Assembly: GCF_002878395.1 (NCBI RefSeq)
Contig: NC_061120.1
Span: 92,507,006-92,571,005 of the forward strand
DNA from: Capsicum annuum
Lineage: Eukaryota; Streptophyta; Magnoliopsida; Solanales; Solanaceae
Direction: 5' to 3'
DNA: 64,000 bases
This document shows positions 10,763 through 21,717 of this stretch, in pieces. The notes under the pieces are model-generated. The model ran no database searches. It was not told the DNA's origin and saw only the letters and a list, made by a program, of their open reading frames with translations. The position numbers and the translations under genes are program-made. How positions within the stretch are numbered: position 1 is the stretch's first letter; every line of letters starts with the position of its first letter.

Positions 10763-12228
10763 TCAAATATCCAAAAATATCTCAATAATACATTTTAAAT
10801 AAATGAATACGGAGACATGCACCCCCAAATAAGAATCTTTCAGTGACCTCACTGCATAATCAATAAAGCATAAGGAGAGTAAAAGGGTGATCCCTGTAAC
10901 CGCATCAAGAGCTGTTATCACTCTCAGACTCAGCATCATCTCTGGCATTATTAGAACTGGACTACTCGGCTGGGGCCTCATTATGACTGTCAATGTTGGA
11001 AGAAGGAAGTCTGTCTCTGCGTTTCAAGATCTTCCAAAAGCCCTCACCTCCTTTCCATATTTTGGTGAAGAACTTGGCCCTTTTCTTATCCCTCTTCTTT
11101 ATCTTCTTATGTGAGTCCCTGATCTCCCTATGAGATTCTTCCAAAGATAAATAGGACCTCTCAAGCCTAGAAATAGTGGCTCCTTGCATCCTCTAATCCT
11201 CTAAATACCTCTCATAATAAGACTGAGCCATATAGGAATGTCAGGTGATGGATGGATCTCCCAGTCCCTGAGGCAACCCTGCTATGAGCTCCCTTATCTC
11301 CCTCAAATTAACCATAATCTCATCAAAGGGGACAACTATGGATGGCCTGTAAGACTCTTTTTCCTTCTCTGTCGACTTACCCAAGTCAATCTTTCTTTTC
11401 TTACTCTTTCTCGGTGCACCCTCACTCAAATCTTAAAAGGATAAATGGGGGTGTTTGAAACCACCTAAGTATCTCTGGGATACTCCACAACCCCGGATCT
11501 CTTGTTAGCTCAGTAATAAAATAAGGAAATGAGAGGAGCATACCACTGTGGTTCTTGACATACCTCATATCTGAGATCACCAGCTGACCAATATTTAAAG
11601 AAATGTTGTCTAGCATACAAGCAACCATACAGACCTGTATATTTGGAACAACAGTCATATGGGTGCATGGAGAAACCCAACTACAAATAATGGTCAACCA
11701 AATCTGGGCCTCATCTGTGAAATCATTCATCGATATGCCCATCTTGGTGGCCACCCAATGAACCTTCTTTCTAGGACTCAACTTCTCTGCCATCCAACTT
11801 CTCAGTTCACACCTTTTCACCTTAAATTGAGCCATATCTGCATTCAGGAGCCCATATAGGTCATTTATCTATTTATCTCCAAAGTGTACTTCTTTTTCTT
11901 GAATTCTGATGACTTTTGCCTCAAATTGAGCCATATCTGCATTCAGGAGCCCATATAGGTCATTTATCTATTTATCTCCAAAGTATACTTCTTTTCCTTG
12001 AATCCTGATGACTGGGTCTGAGAGAGATACCATACTAAGGTTAGAATAGAATTTCCTTACCCATTTCTCATTTGCCCAGTAAGGATCTGGGGCAAAATAC
12101 CTCCACCCAGTAGCTATGAGTCGGTCATGGAATTTTGAAAGCTTTTTTTCCATCACCTTATCAAAACATATGCCCCTCTCCGGTAGAGCTTCGTCTTGGG
12201 TAGATCTCCGTAGTATAAGTTTTGGCAT
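10763..12228 (-). pseudogene. Element #2 'putative plant transposon protein'-like ORF, broken by stops
   Basis: Starting from MPKLILRRSTQDEALPERG at 12228, the minus strand gives KFHDRLIATGWRYFAPDPYW, then VRKFYSNLSMVSLSDPVIRI. Downstream come a W-x-T-I-I-C-S-W-V-S-P segment (about 11700), an NIGQLVISDMRYV segment (about 11590) and a polar, Lys/Glu-rich tail with coiled-coil character (11444-10993). I recognise the pattern of the large plant-specific family called putative plant transposon protein (Pfam 'Transposase_32'). The function is unknown and I assign none. TAG stops at 11968-11970 and 11869-11871 sit in the two copies of a 99-bp tandem duplication, and further stops occur near 11420 and 11230. 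A homologue is in element A (46699-49276). Confidence 0.65.
11824..12013 (-). repeat. Tandem duplication, 99-bp period, in the transposon-protein ORF
   Basis: 11824-11914 and 11923-12013 match over 91 bp with three substitutions. The 99-bp period equals 33 codons, so the repeat keeps frame. Both copies contain the same TAG (CAG-type) stop after GDK. The stop therefore probably existed before the duplication. Confidence 0.85.
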
Positions 12229-13275
12229 TAAGGAGACATGAAACGGACTTGGTCAAAATCTCCCATGATGTTAACCTGAAAAACCTGAGAACAACATAAC
12301 AACACTCATCATTAATATTTTCATACATAAACTATGCTATGTTGTCCAATTAGGCTCACAGAATAGTTTCTTGGTGGGTTTTGGCCAAGAATTAGAAGTG
12401 CAGGATTTTTGGTCTTGGCTGGAAATCAGATGCAGCGATCGGAGGGTACTGAGCCGCGATTTCAATTCTCTGACCGCGATCATGGTAACAGAGGCAATTT
12501 TGACCAAATTTTACAAAATTCAAATCATCCAATATCATTGCCAAATTGTGTTTCAAATCAAGAAGTAACCTTATGCATATGTAACCTAGCCTCTAGGTGC
12601 TTGATTATGCCCTTGGAACATGAAAAAACTATTATTGCATTCGTTTGGGCATTTAATAAAGCATTTGGTGTGCACATACTATTTCTAGCAAATTTAAATA
12701 AAATTTGGGCACTCAAGACTTCCCCATCAGTGTACACACTAGCTACAATAACTAACCACATCAATAAACATAATTAAGCAAGGATTTAGCAATTTAAACT
12801 CCATTTTAGGTCATTCCTAAAGCATGAGTTCCATGGCCTACAAATACGCACAAATGAGGAATTTTGAACTACATACCGAATTGAGGATGCAAATGAGATG
12901 CAATTCAAAACTTGGATACTTAAGACACTATTAAGAGCGAGAGCAATTTGAGCAAAAAATTTGAAAAGGAAGTGTGGGAGAAATGGGGGTAGTCTACTAG
13001 TTTTCTAACCTGTTAGGACCGCGATCGTGGTTTAAGTTTTATGATCACGGTCACACAGATACTGCGGTTGCGGTAGCATGGGTGCTGCGATCGTGGTTAC
13101 TGAGGCCATTTTTGGGCCTCTGTTTTCCCCTATGCAAAAATTTCATAGTTTGCCCTATTCAACCACATTCAAAACACCTTATAGCACCATAATTTCATGG
13201 ATCAATCACCAACAAAATAAAACCTACTTTACTAATCAAAAATAAAAGATACGGGCCACTTTTGTGGCATTGGTG
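12229..13275 (-). other. Element #2 non-coding block with CGCGATCG dyads
   Basis: No credible coding frame. It carries two clusters of the same GCGATCG-based dyads as the LTR: 12430-12485 and 13018-13100 (for example ACCGCGATCGTGG and CTGCGATCGTGG). It separates the protease end from the transposon-protein ORF, where an autonomous element would carry RT and integrase. Confidence 0.55.
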
Positions 13276-15645
13276 GGTTGCCTCCCACCTAGAGTCTTAT
13301 TTATCACCAAGACACGACGTTCTTTATCTTTTCAAGTTGGTTCCTCAAGGGACCTATCATTCACCTCCATGTTAACTAAATCAATGACGGACACCACTTG
13401 TTGTTCTATGAGTTGTTTCTTAGTCTTGCGTACTTTAAAGGAGACTTCATTATTTTGGACCCAAAATTTTATTTCTCCTAAATACATATCAATAATAGCT
13501 CTTTTGATTGCAAGGAAAGGTTGTCCAAGAATAATAGGTATCTCTTGGTTGATTTCACAATCAGGCACAATGAAGTCCACCGAACTCTACCAAAACATCA
13601 AACAAAACTCCAATCGGTCTTTTGATAGACCTCTCCGCCATAAAATGCCTCAATATTATTGGTGTAGGAGTGCCCAATCCAAGTTTCTGATGTATTTCAT
13701 AAGGCATGAGATTGATGATTCCACTAAGGTCCCAGAAAACTTTTTCTAACTTATGTTTCCCTATGGTGTAAGGGATTATAAAGGCCCCGAGATCCTTTTA
13801 ATTTTTTGCTATAGCGCTAGTTATGATAGAGCTACACCCATTGGTAATTTATATGGTTTCACCATCAAAAATACATTTCTTTGACATCAACTTCTTCATA
13901 AGCTTAGAGTATCTGGGGATCTTTTGAATTGCCTCTAGCAATGGGATATTAATTGATAGATTGCTATGATTATCAAGGAATGTATTGAATTTAGCATTGT
14001 CCTCCCCCTTTTTTATCCTTTGAGGGAATGAAGGAGGAACCTTCACAGTAGGCATCAGATCACTTTGCGGTTCATCATTTTCAACTACCTTCGGATCACC
14101 CTCCCCATCAACCACTTCTTTACTTAGCATCGGTTCTTTTTCATTCCCTCCTTGAGACTTAAGAGTTTCCTCATTTGAATCAACTATAAGCTTCTTCTTC
14201 ACATTGGTTTGTTCAAAATTTGGCTCTTTTTCAAATTCTACCATAAGATCACCAAGGGTTCTGCCACTCTTAGTGAAAATAGCCTACACTTGAGCATCAT
14301 TTTTCAAATTCACAGCAGTATTACTAGGAATGCCTCCTATTTGTCTAATATTATGTTAAGAGAAGATTTGACCTGTTTGAGTCTCCAATTACTTAATTGA
14401 GGTGGAATGTGATACAATCATTTGGTTGATTTGCAAGAAGTCTCCTTTTAATTCCTAGACCATTTTGTCCGCTCCCTCAACTCTCATAAAGATCCTTGCT
14501 AATAAATCCTCGGTCTTTATTCTTCAAGATCAACAGAATTTGGCTTTTTAACCTTGACTCGATCATGGGGAGGAACATATTAATCCTATTCCCTTTCGTT
14601 GTCTCTCCAATCATGATCTCTATCCCTATTATGCCAATCCCGCTCTCTTTTACGATTCATCCAACCTTGGTTCCCACCTTACCTTTGATAGGTTGGGAGG
14701 GAACCCCCCGAATAGTTATCCAAACACCAACTTTCTTCATCAAGCCTCTTTTCATCTTTATCATCATTGCCCTTGGATGCCACAACATTCATTGTTTTTA
14801 TGGGTGCACTTATCACATGTTTCATTAACAACTCCAATTGTGTCATTATTTTTGCCATGTTCTTCTTTATCTCTTCATCCCTCTTCCTTTGCTATTTATA
14901 AATATAGGAGGTGGTAGGAGACCCTTTAGCTACCTCGGTATCTTGGGTATGCCATCCCTATTTTGCTTGGTGACTTCCTCAAGCAAGTTTGTATCCACAT
15001 TATAAGACAACTTCACAAGTGAATCCCCGGCTACTTTATCCACCATAATTTTGTTTAGTTGATATAAAGCCCGGTAGAGGATTTGGAGAAGTATCTTCTC
15101 TGAGACCTCGTGGTTGGGACATTGTATGAGCTTCCAATTAAATCTCTCTGACACCTTATATAGAGGTTCTCCATTCAATTAACGAAAATTAGTGATTTCA
15201 TCACGCAATTGCAACATCTTGGATATTAGAAAGTATTGGTCTAATAATGCAATGATACATTTATCCATGATGTGATTGACTCGGCCGAAAGAGATCGAAG
15301 CCACAATACTGCCTCACCCGTTAGAGAAAATGGGAAGAGGTGCAACCGCATAGACTTTTGTGATATATGAGCAATATCGATTGGGGCACAAACTTCCACA
15401 AATTCTTTATATGTAAGTTTGGGTCCTTAAGATCTTGAACCCCAAAGAGACCCTTCATTTGAAGCATATTAAACATAACACTCGTTATATGGAATACATC
15501 ATTCCCTTTATTAGGTGGGATATAGATAGTACTCGCACATCCAACATCGCGGAGTTGCTCATCATCATCAAGGGGACCATCAAACGTCTTGACATTACTT
15601 TTATGATCACTTATAGTGTCGTGGACATTATTGAAATCACCTAAA
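13276..15645 (-). pseudogene. gag: Element #2 gag-protease, degenerate
   Basis: From about 15642 the minus strand reads GDFNNVHDTISDHKSNVKTF in a long frame. Then come NDVFHITSVMFNMLQMKGLF and QDLKDPNLHIKNLWKFV, the conserved N-terminal Athila gag pattern (MLQxxxMKGLFxGxxxEDPHxHLxxF). The middle of gag is at 15178-14930 (YKVSERFNWKLIQCPNH, then KVAGDSLVKLS). The gag C-terminus at 14244-13849 has PPSFPQRIKKGEDNAKF and LSINIPLLEAIQKIPRYSKL. Protease follows near 13740 as WDLSGIINLMP, keeping the Asp but with an altered D-L-S-G loop, and ends at 13580-13332 (ILGQPFLAIKRAIID). Frames change at least twice. No RT follows: the conserved TGGGAGGCAACC 12-mer comes straight after the protease. Confidence 0.75.
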
Positions 15646-15736
15646 AAGAAACAAAAACAACAAAAAGTAAATCAAAACCACCACGGGTACACCCAAAGCA
15701 ATAATCAACACCATACAAGTGAAAACTTAGTTTTAC

Positions 15737-15754
15737 TCCACGGCAACAGTGTCG
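15737..15754 (-). other. Element #2 primer-binding site (tRNA-Asp type)
   Basis: The plus strand reads TCCACGGCAACAGTGTCG, matching 13 of 18 bases of the complement of TGGCGCCGTTGCCGGGGA. That is the tRNA-Asp-type primer site I know from Athila elements. It lies three bases inside the 5' LTR. Confidence 0.7.
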
Positions 15755-15757
15755 TTT

Positions 15758-16960
15758 TGATCTCGCTCACCTATATCATAGTTTTGATATAGGACTATTG
15801 TTGTCCATAAAGCTCAACTCACGTTGAGGTCGAATCCTCAAAGAGCTAGTCTAGTCTTTAAACCCTATAGGTGTTGATAGAATCTATGTGTATTCCCGTT
15901 GTGTAAACAAAATGAAATACATGAATTAAAATTGGGGGGATTGGTTTTGAAAGTTCTTTTATCAAAATCAAATCAATTAGGCATTCTATTTCTAGGGATA
16001 TGTTCAAGATCTAGCTAATTCTCAACTCACTCTTATTTCTAAGATGATGAAAAGAGCATAAGTTAAATCTAACTATTGTTAACTTATGCCTTGTCACCCA
16101 TATCCCTCTTTCAAGGATGATATAGGATCCAAAGGTACGCTCACATCCTTCTTTCAAGGATGATGTGAGAGTTTGAGAATTTGGGGTTTTCACCCACAAA
16201 TCCATTTTGGGAATTTAAGGTTTTCGCCCATAAATCCCAACTAAATCAAGCTAGCAATAGTGAAACCCATAATTAATGACCAAGAATCTATACTAATAAA
16301 TCACAACCTACACATATTTGCACCCTATTTCAACATAATTCCAAGATAATTGTTTAGCTACTCATGAAGTTAGGGAGAAGAAATATACCAAAAGGGTCAT
16401 TTGATGCATCCATGGAAATTGAAAGTACGAAGATACTTCAATTTAACTTTAACTTCACTAAACTCAAATTCGAAATTTAAACACAATAGTTTCCCCAATT
16501 AGTAGGGTTTTGAAAGTCTCTAAATTCAATTCTCAAAGTGATGAATGCCAAATAAGAAAGGATTTTTACCTTATAAGAGATTTGAGGTTGGCTATATAAA
16601 ATTACACAATTGCCTCTGGGCATAAACCCGCGATGCTGTAATCGCGACCACTGTAACTGCCGTAAGATCATCATGATTGCTGGCTGTTAACCAAGCTTGA
16701 TTGGCCGTGATTGCGACCCTCAGACCATGATTGCGGTAACTGAAACCTATTCCCGCTCAGGGTCTTCCAACTTTGTCACTTCTCTTATCTTTTTGATTCC
16801 TTTTTAGCTCAATTCTACTTCTTTCCTTCTCATCACCTGTATACCTGCAAAATATTGAAATTAGTGTATTCAACTAACAAAGTTGTCTCACTCATACCTT
16901 TAAATCATAGTAGTGTGCATGAATTTGAATGTAAATGAGTGATAAATTTATCACTCATCA
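15758..16960 (-). mobile_element. Element #2 5' LTR (1203 bp, internal deletion)
   Basis: The plus strand starts TGATCTCGCTCACC and ends TTTATCACTCATCA. It lacks about 265 bp present in the 3' LTR, with the break near 15977. GCGATCG-type dyads lie at 16625-16740. Confidence 0.85.
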
Positions 16961-17631
16961 ACCTATGGTGTAGCTTTCCTATGCACAAAGTCACCTTTCC
17001 TATTAGAGAGAATGGGAAAAACCATAGTCGTATAACTTCCTGACTCACCTAGGCAGATTGTACGCAGTACAAATCCCTACAAAGTTTATAAGGTCCATGT
17101 TTGCATCATCAGTAGGCAAACTAGATAACATTTCCTTCAAGTTTAGCAATTGGATCATTGCACTTGTAATATTGAATTTCATACCTTAGGAAAATTCTGG
17201 AGGAATGATTACATCTATCTCAACTGGTTCAACATACCCAAAATATTTTTCTTGATCATCATCCACTGGCAAGTACTACTGAATGGGATAATGATCTCTG
17301 TTCCTTCTAATTCTATCTCTGTCAAGTGTTGCTCGATATTATTTATCCTTCTGACTAACCCTTTCCTCTATAGTTGTTCTACGGGCATCTGCTTGACTAG
17401 TACTTTCTTCAAATATTAAATGAGTAGTGACCTACCCTATAGTTTCATGAACACTTTATTGAGGTGTCCGATTCAATGTTTCTAGGTCATCAAGAACCCC
17501 TTCATACAGGGCTCTTTGATCATAAGCTTCTTCTCTTCTTCTCTCTCTATCTTATGATTCTATCGTAAGGTTCGTTCAAGCTCAAGATCCTATGGAATTA
17601 GGCGATTACCTTGACTCCTAGTACTGGACAT
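16961..17631 (-). pseudogene. gag: Element #1 gag, N-terminal part
   Basis: The start codon choice is ATG at 17631-17629, giving MSSTRSQGNRLIP before a stop. Element A has the homologous MPSTRIQGNPLIPFDP at its own start (56313), which supports the choice. The rest is a heavily interrupted gag N-terminus that continues on the far side of element #2 (7556 and leftwards). The joining point aligns with uninterrupted gag of element A near 55640-55690. Confidence 0.6.
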
Positions 17632-17749
17632 ACATCGATGTGTGCCCTAGAAATAGTAGAAAACCAAAAATCAACAAATGAAACCAACAACTTCAACAAA
17701 CTCAATCAATTAATTCATAACTATATTTTCCAACAATGGCAGCAAAATT
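17632..17749 (-). other. Element #1 leader with decayed primer-binding site
   Basis: 17727-17744 reads TTTCCAACAATGGCAGCA, matching 11 of 18 bases of the tRNA-Asp-type primer-site complement. It lies five bases from the LTR, the same spacing as in the forward element at 40969. Confidence 0.55.
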
Positions 17750-18465
17750 TGATGTCGCCCAAATTACACCTCTGAGAAAGTATAAAATGGTCATCGGTTA
17801 AATATAGAACCCAACCAGGTTGGGGTCGATCCCACAAGGAATAGGCCAAAAAATTATCAAGAGCTTGCTTATGTAATTAGAAATTACATAAATCAAAAAG
17901 GGGGTTTTATAACAAAAAGTGTAATAGTAATGATTTTTGGGTAATTAGGGTTGTGATCAATATGAGACGAGCACTAGGATTCTGTTCTCCCTGACTTCAT
18001 AACTCCGCAGACTATTTGTACTTGTCAGACTATCTCGTTGCCTTGTATGCAAAATTCAACAAGTTATGTGTCACCTAACTATTCCTTGACCTTGGTTTGG
18101 GTGGATTTCAATCATCTTCTTTCGGTCTCAAAGTGTTGCATTACTAACCCTTGTTTTATGATTTCAAATTAACTCTCCTCTCAATCTCAAGTTATCTAGA
18201 TGAAGGTAACTTCAAATTATTGTTGTTATCTTCTTTTCCTAATCTATACCTCTTTCTCAAGCAAGTATCGAATACAGGCTGGTTCCTAATGTGTGCACTT
18301 GTTAAGAAAATAATCAAAATAAAGAAAATTCCAATACATTCAAGAGCACCAATCAAGAATGACTTCGCACTTAACTTGCTTCATTAATTCACTAGGGTTC
18401 CTACAACACTAGTTATGGAGTTTATCTACTTATGATTGTAAGATCAAACAAAGATTACATAGATG
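17750..18465 (-). mobile_element. Element #1 5' LTR, first part
   Basis: The plus strand starts TGATGTCGCCCAAATTACACC, nearly identical to 2646 onward. Homology to the 3' LTR stops at ...ACATAGATG and resumes at 35790 with AGATGGAAACATAATG. The two parts sum to about 1356 bp after removing one AGATG, against 1359 bp for the 3' LTR. Confidence 0.85.
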
Positions 18466-19194
18466 TTTCACTACCCAATTTCTTAGGTCATGATGAAACC
18501 TACTATAACCCACCAGTAGGTAAAGCCAACCCGTAGTTTGGAATGGCTAGTAATGGTCTACTAAGAGAAGTTAAAGAAAATGTGGAACAAAAAAGATAAA
18601 AGACTACTATCTATAAGACAATCCCAAAACATGGTGGAATCTTTACAAGAACTTCTAATGTAATAATAAAATTGCAAAATGAATTACTAAATGAATATAC
18701 AAGTATAAACCATCTCTGAATACAATATAGAGATTATTCTAGTACATAAGAGGAAGAATATCAACTCTTAGAATATCAAGAGCTCACCCTAAGTCTCCAA
18801 ACAATAGCTTCTTTGCACGATGCCCACAACAACGATGATAACTCATACTATGATATGCAAGCTACAGAAGTGTAGAATGAGAATCAAACATGTGGTACTC
18901 AGTAGGCAACTGCCGACTAAGCTCCAAAGATGATGCAAATGTAAGTAACATGCAAGAAGGAATGTAAACTATGCCCAAATATCTAGGAAACTAATATAAT
19001 AAGACTCAGGTGGAAATACGAATAAACTATCCTATTCTTGCCATACTCAAGAACCTAAGCACTATGTCGTATATCGCTTGCCAATATATAAATAAAGAGT
19101 AGAGAAAATATGTATAATAGTAAACAAGGCATACAACATAAATGAACAAAGGGAGAGAGGGATATACGATAATACCATAATTAAATATAAATAT

Positions 19195-21717
19195 ACAACA
19201 ACAACAACAACAACAACAACAAACCCAATGTATTCCCACACAGTGGGGTCTGGGGAGGGTAAAATGTACGTAGTCCATACCACTACCTCCGAAGAGGTAG
19301 CAAGGCTGTTTTCGATAGACCCCCGGCTCAGGACAACGAATAATAAGCAAATTCATAATAGAGCATGAAATAAGATGATACAATAGAAATGAAACACCCA
19401 CATAGTAATACCCTATACTAACAAACCAAAGGCACCCTTACCCACTTACCCTCTTCCCAAAGCTTTCCTAACTACTGACTGTGACCCATCCACAGGCACT
19501 AATCTTCTACCCTAATCCGCGTCCTCCAAACCTTTCTATCTAGGGTCATGTTCTCAGTAAGCTGTAACTGGTCCATGTCACATCTAATCACCTCTATCCA
19601 ATATTTCTTCAGCCTACCCCTACCCTGCCTAAAACCATCTAAAGCCAGCCTCTCATACCTATGAACTGGGGCATCCGTGCCCCTCCTCCTCACATGCCTG
19701 AACCATCTCAACCAAACTTTTTGCATCTTGTCCTCCACCGAAGCCACTCCAACCTTTTCCTGGATACTCTCATTCCTAACCTTATCATTCCTAGTAAGCC
19801 CACACGTCCAACGCAACATCCGTATTTCCACCACCTTCAATTTTTGGATATGGGCGTTCTTCACTGGCCAATACTCTGCTCCTACAACATGATCGGATGG
19901 AATGCCACTCTATAAAATTTTCCTTTAAGTTTGAAAGGCACCTTCTTATCATACAACACTCCCGAGGTGAGCCTCCACTTCATCCAACTTGCCCTAATAC
20001 AGTGTGAGATATCTTCATTAATCTCACCATTCCCCTGAATCATGGACCCGAGATACTTAAAAGTATCCCTCGTACCCATAACCTAGGAATCCAAACTAAC
20101 TACCACCTCATCCTCCTACCTCAAGTCACTAAACTTGCATTCCATATACTCTGTCTTGCTCCTACTCAACCTGAACTCTATGGACTCAAGGGTTTATTTC
20201 CAAACCTCTAATTTATCATTTACACCTCCCTACGTCTCATCAATCAGTACTACATTATCCACAAAAGGTATGCACCACGACACCTCTTCGTGAATGTGCC
20301 ACGTCAATACATCCATCACCAAAGCAAACAAAAAAGGGATAAAAGTCGATCCCTGATGTAACCCTGTCAAGATAGGTAAATGCTCTAAATCTCCTCCCGC
20401 CGTCCTCACCTGAGTCTTAGCTCCTTCATACATGTCCTTAATCAATCTGATGTACGCCATCGAGACCCCATTCACCTCCAACCATCTCCAAAGAACCTTC
20501 CAAGGAACTTTGTCGTAGACCTTCTCCAAGTCGATAAACACCATGTAAGGATCCTTCTTTCTTTCCCTATACTGCTCCACCAGTCTCCACACCAAGCAAA
20601 TTGCCTCCATCATCGAGCGACCAGGCATTAAGCCAAACTAGTTCTCCAAAATAAACACTATCCTCCTCAACCTCCGCTCGAGCACTCTCTCCCAAATCTT
20701 TATAGTGTTACCTCTGTAGTTGTTGTAACTTTGAATGTCACCCATGTTCTTATATAAAGGAATCATGGTGCTCACCTCCAAGACTCAGGAATTTTTACAA
20801 TCTTGAAAATGCCATTAAACAATTCAGTTAACCACCTTAAATTAGCCCTGCCAGCAAACTTCCAAAAGTCCATAGGGATCTATTCTGGCCCCGTCGCCCT
20901 ACCCCTTCGCATCCTACGAATAGCCTCGCTGACATCCTCCACCTTAAAATGCCTACAATAGCTGAAATCGCGACACCCCTCTTAGTGCTCCAGCTCCCCT
21001 AACACATGTCTCTGTCCCCCTCATCATTCAAGAGTTTATGAAAATACGACTGCCATATTCTCTTAATATGAGCATCCTCCACCAGCACACTAGCATTCTC
21101 TCCCTTAATGCACTTTACTTAGTTGAGGTCACGACCCTTCCTCTCCCTTGCCTTAGCAAGACTATACAACCTTTTTTCCCCACCTCTCTCCTCTAACCCC
21201 GCATATAAGCTCTCAAATGCTGTTATCTTAGCAGTCATAACTGCTAACTTAGCCTCTTTCCTCACTAACTTGTACTCCTCCCTGTTTGCCCTTTTATCCT
21301 CTTCATCCTTACTCTCAACCAACTTAGCATCCCTCCCCTTCTTTGTCTCCACTTTCTTCTTTATTTCTTAATTCCACCACCAATCCCCCTGACGCTGACC
21401 GGCCCGGACCCTTGAGACACCCAATACCTTTCTAACCGTCTCCTTGATACACCTAGCCATACTATCCCACATACCATCCACATCCCTCCTACACTCCCAC
21501 ACCCCTAACTCCACTACCTTCTCCCCTATCTCTAGCGCACTTATCGGCATCAATGCCCTCACTTTATTCTAGGTCGACTCTCCCCGCCCCTTCTCTTTTT
21601 ATCCTTCTTTAAGCCCAAATCCATTACTAGAAGCCTGTGTTGGGTCGAAAAGTTCTCACTCAGAATGACCTTACAATCCTCACATAGCGGCTTATCCCCC
21701 TTCCTAAGCAGCAGAAA
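19195..21717 (-). mobile_element. RTE-type LINE, 5'-truncated, (TTG)n-type tail
   Basis: The plus strand begins with an (ACA)n run (19195-19223), the reverse complement of a (TTG)n-type 3' tail. Next is the 3' terminal sequence (CACAGTGGGGTCTGGGGAGG, then GATAGACCCCCGGCTCAGG) that I recall as typical of Solanaceae RTE LINEs and the TS SINE. The 5' end (right) is cut within the endonuclease domain near 21717. It interrupts LTR copy A; the flanking LTR resumes at AAAGTAAATCTGAG. I could not define a target duplication. Confidence 0.85.
19499..21717 (-). pseudogene. LINE endonuclease (end)-reverse transcriptase, degenerate
   Basis: The sense order begins with the end of the endonuclease at about 21716 (FLLLRKGDKPLCEDCKVI, then TQHRLLVMDLGLKK). 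A Lys/Glu-rich linker follows (21352-21119). RT core lies at 20628-20230, with [34 protein letters not shown] and GLHQGS. The catalytic box reads [11 protein letters not shown], so the second Asp of the DD pair is Asn. The thumb/C-terminus is at 20079-19882 ([18 protein letters not shown]) and 19864-19499 ([18 protein letters not shown], then [16 protein letters not shown]). Several frameshifts and stops separate these blocks. It would copy LINE RNA by target-primed reverse transcription. The changed catalytic residue and the truncation make it inactive. Confidence 0.85.

Larger units (their letters stand above)
7557..16960 (-). mobile_element. Element #2: antisense Athila-like element inside #1
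   Basis: A 9.4 kb antisense element with LTRs 7557-9030 and 15758-16960 (plus-strand ends TGAT...ATCA). It is flanked by ACCCA (7552-7556) and ACCTA (16961-16965), a five-base target duplication with one transition. The gag sequence of #1 is continuous across it. The internal order in the sense direction is a tRNA-Asp-type primer site, gag-protease, a dyad-rich non-coding block, a 'putative plant transposon protein'-like ORF, a 3' untranslated region and the 3' LTR. RT, RNase H and integrase are absent. It is clearly less decayed than #1, since longer reading frames survive. Confidence 0.85.

Noticed and set aside
12371..12777. Overlapping forward and reverse ORFs (65-122 codons)
   Set aside because: They lie in the dyad-rich non-coding block of element #2. 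No family pattern was recognised, and the forward direction is opposite to the element.
8697..13100. CRISPR-like or satellite array from the regularly recurring GCGATCG motifs
   Set aside because: Units are short, unequally spaced and imperfect, and they belong to LTR and internal sequence of a plant retrotransposon.
19027..19401. Minus-strand ORF with a Cys/Val run near the LINE end
   Set aside because: It is the (TTG)n tail of the LINE read with the flanking LTR.
21123..21371. Forward ORF with a Leu/Ser-rich, membrane-like sequence
   Set aside because: It is the opposite strand of the LINE linker region, whose minus-strand frame matches the expected Lys/Glu-rich sequence.
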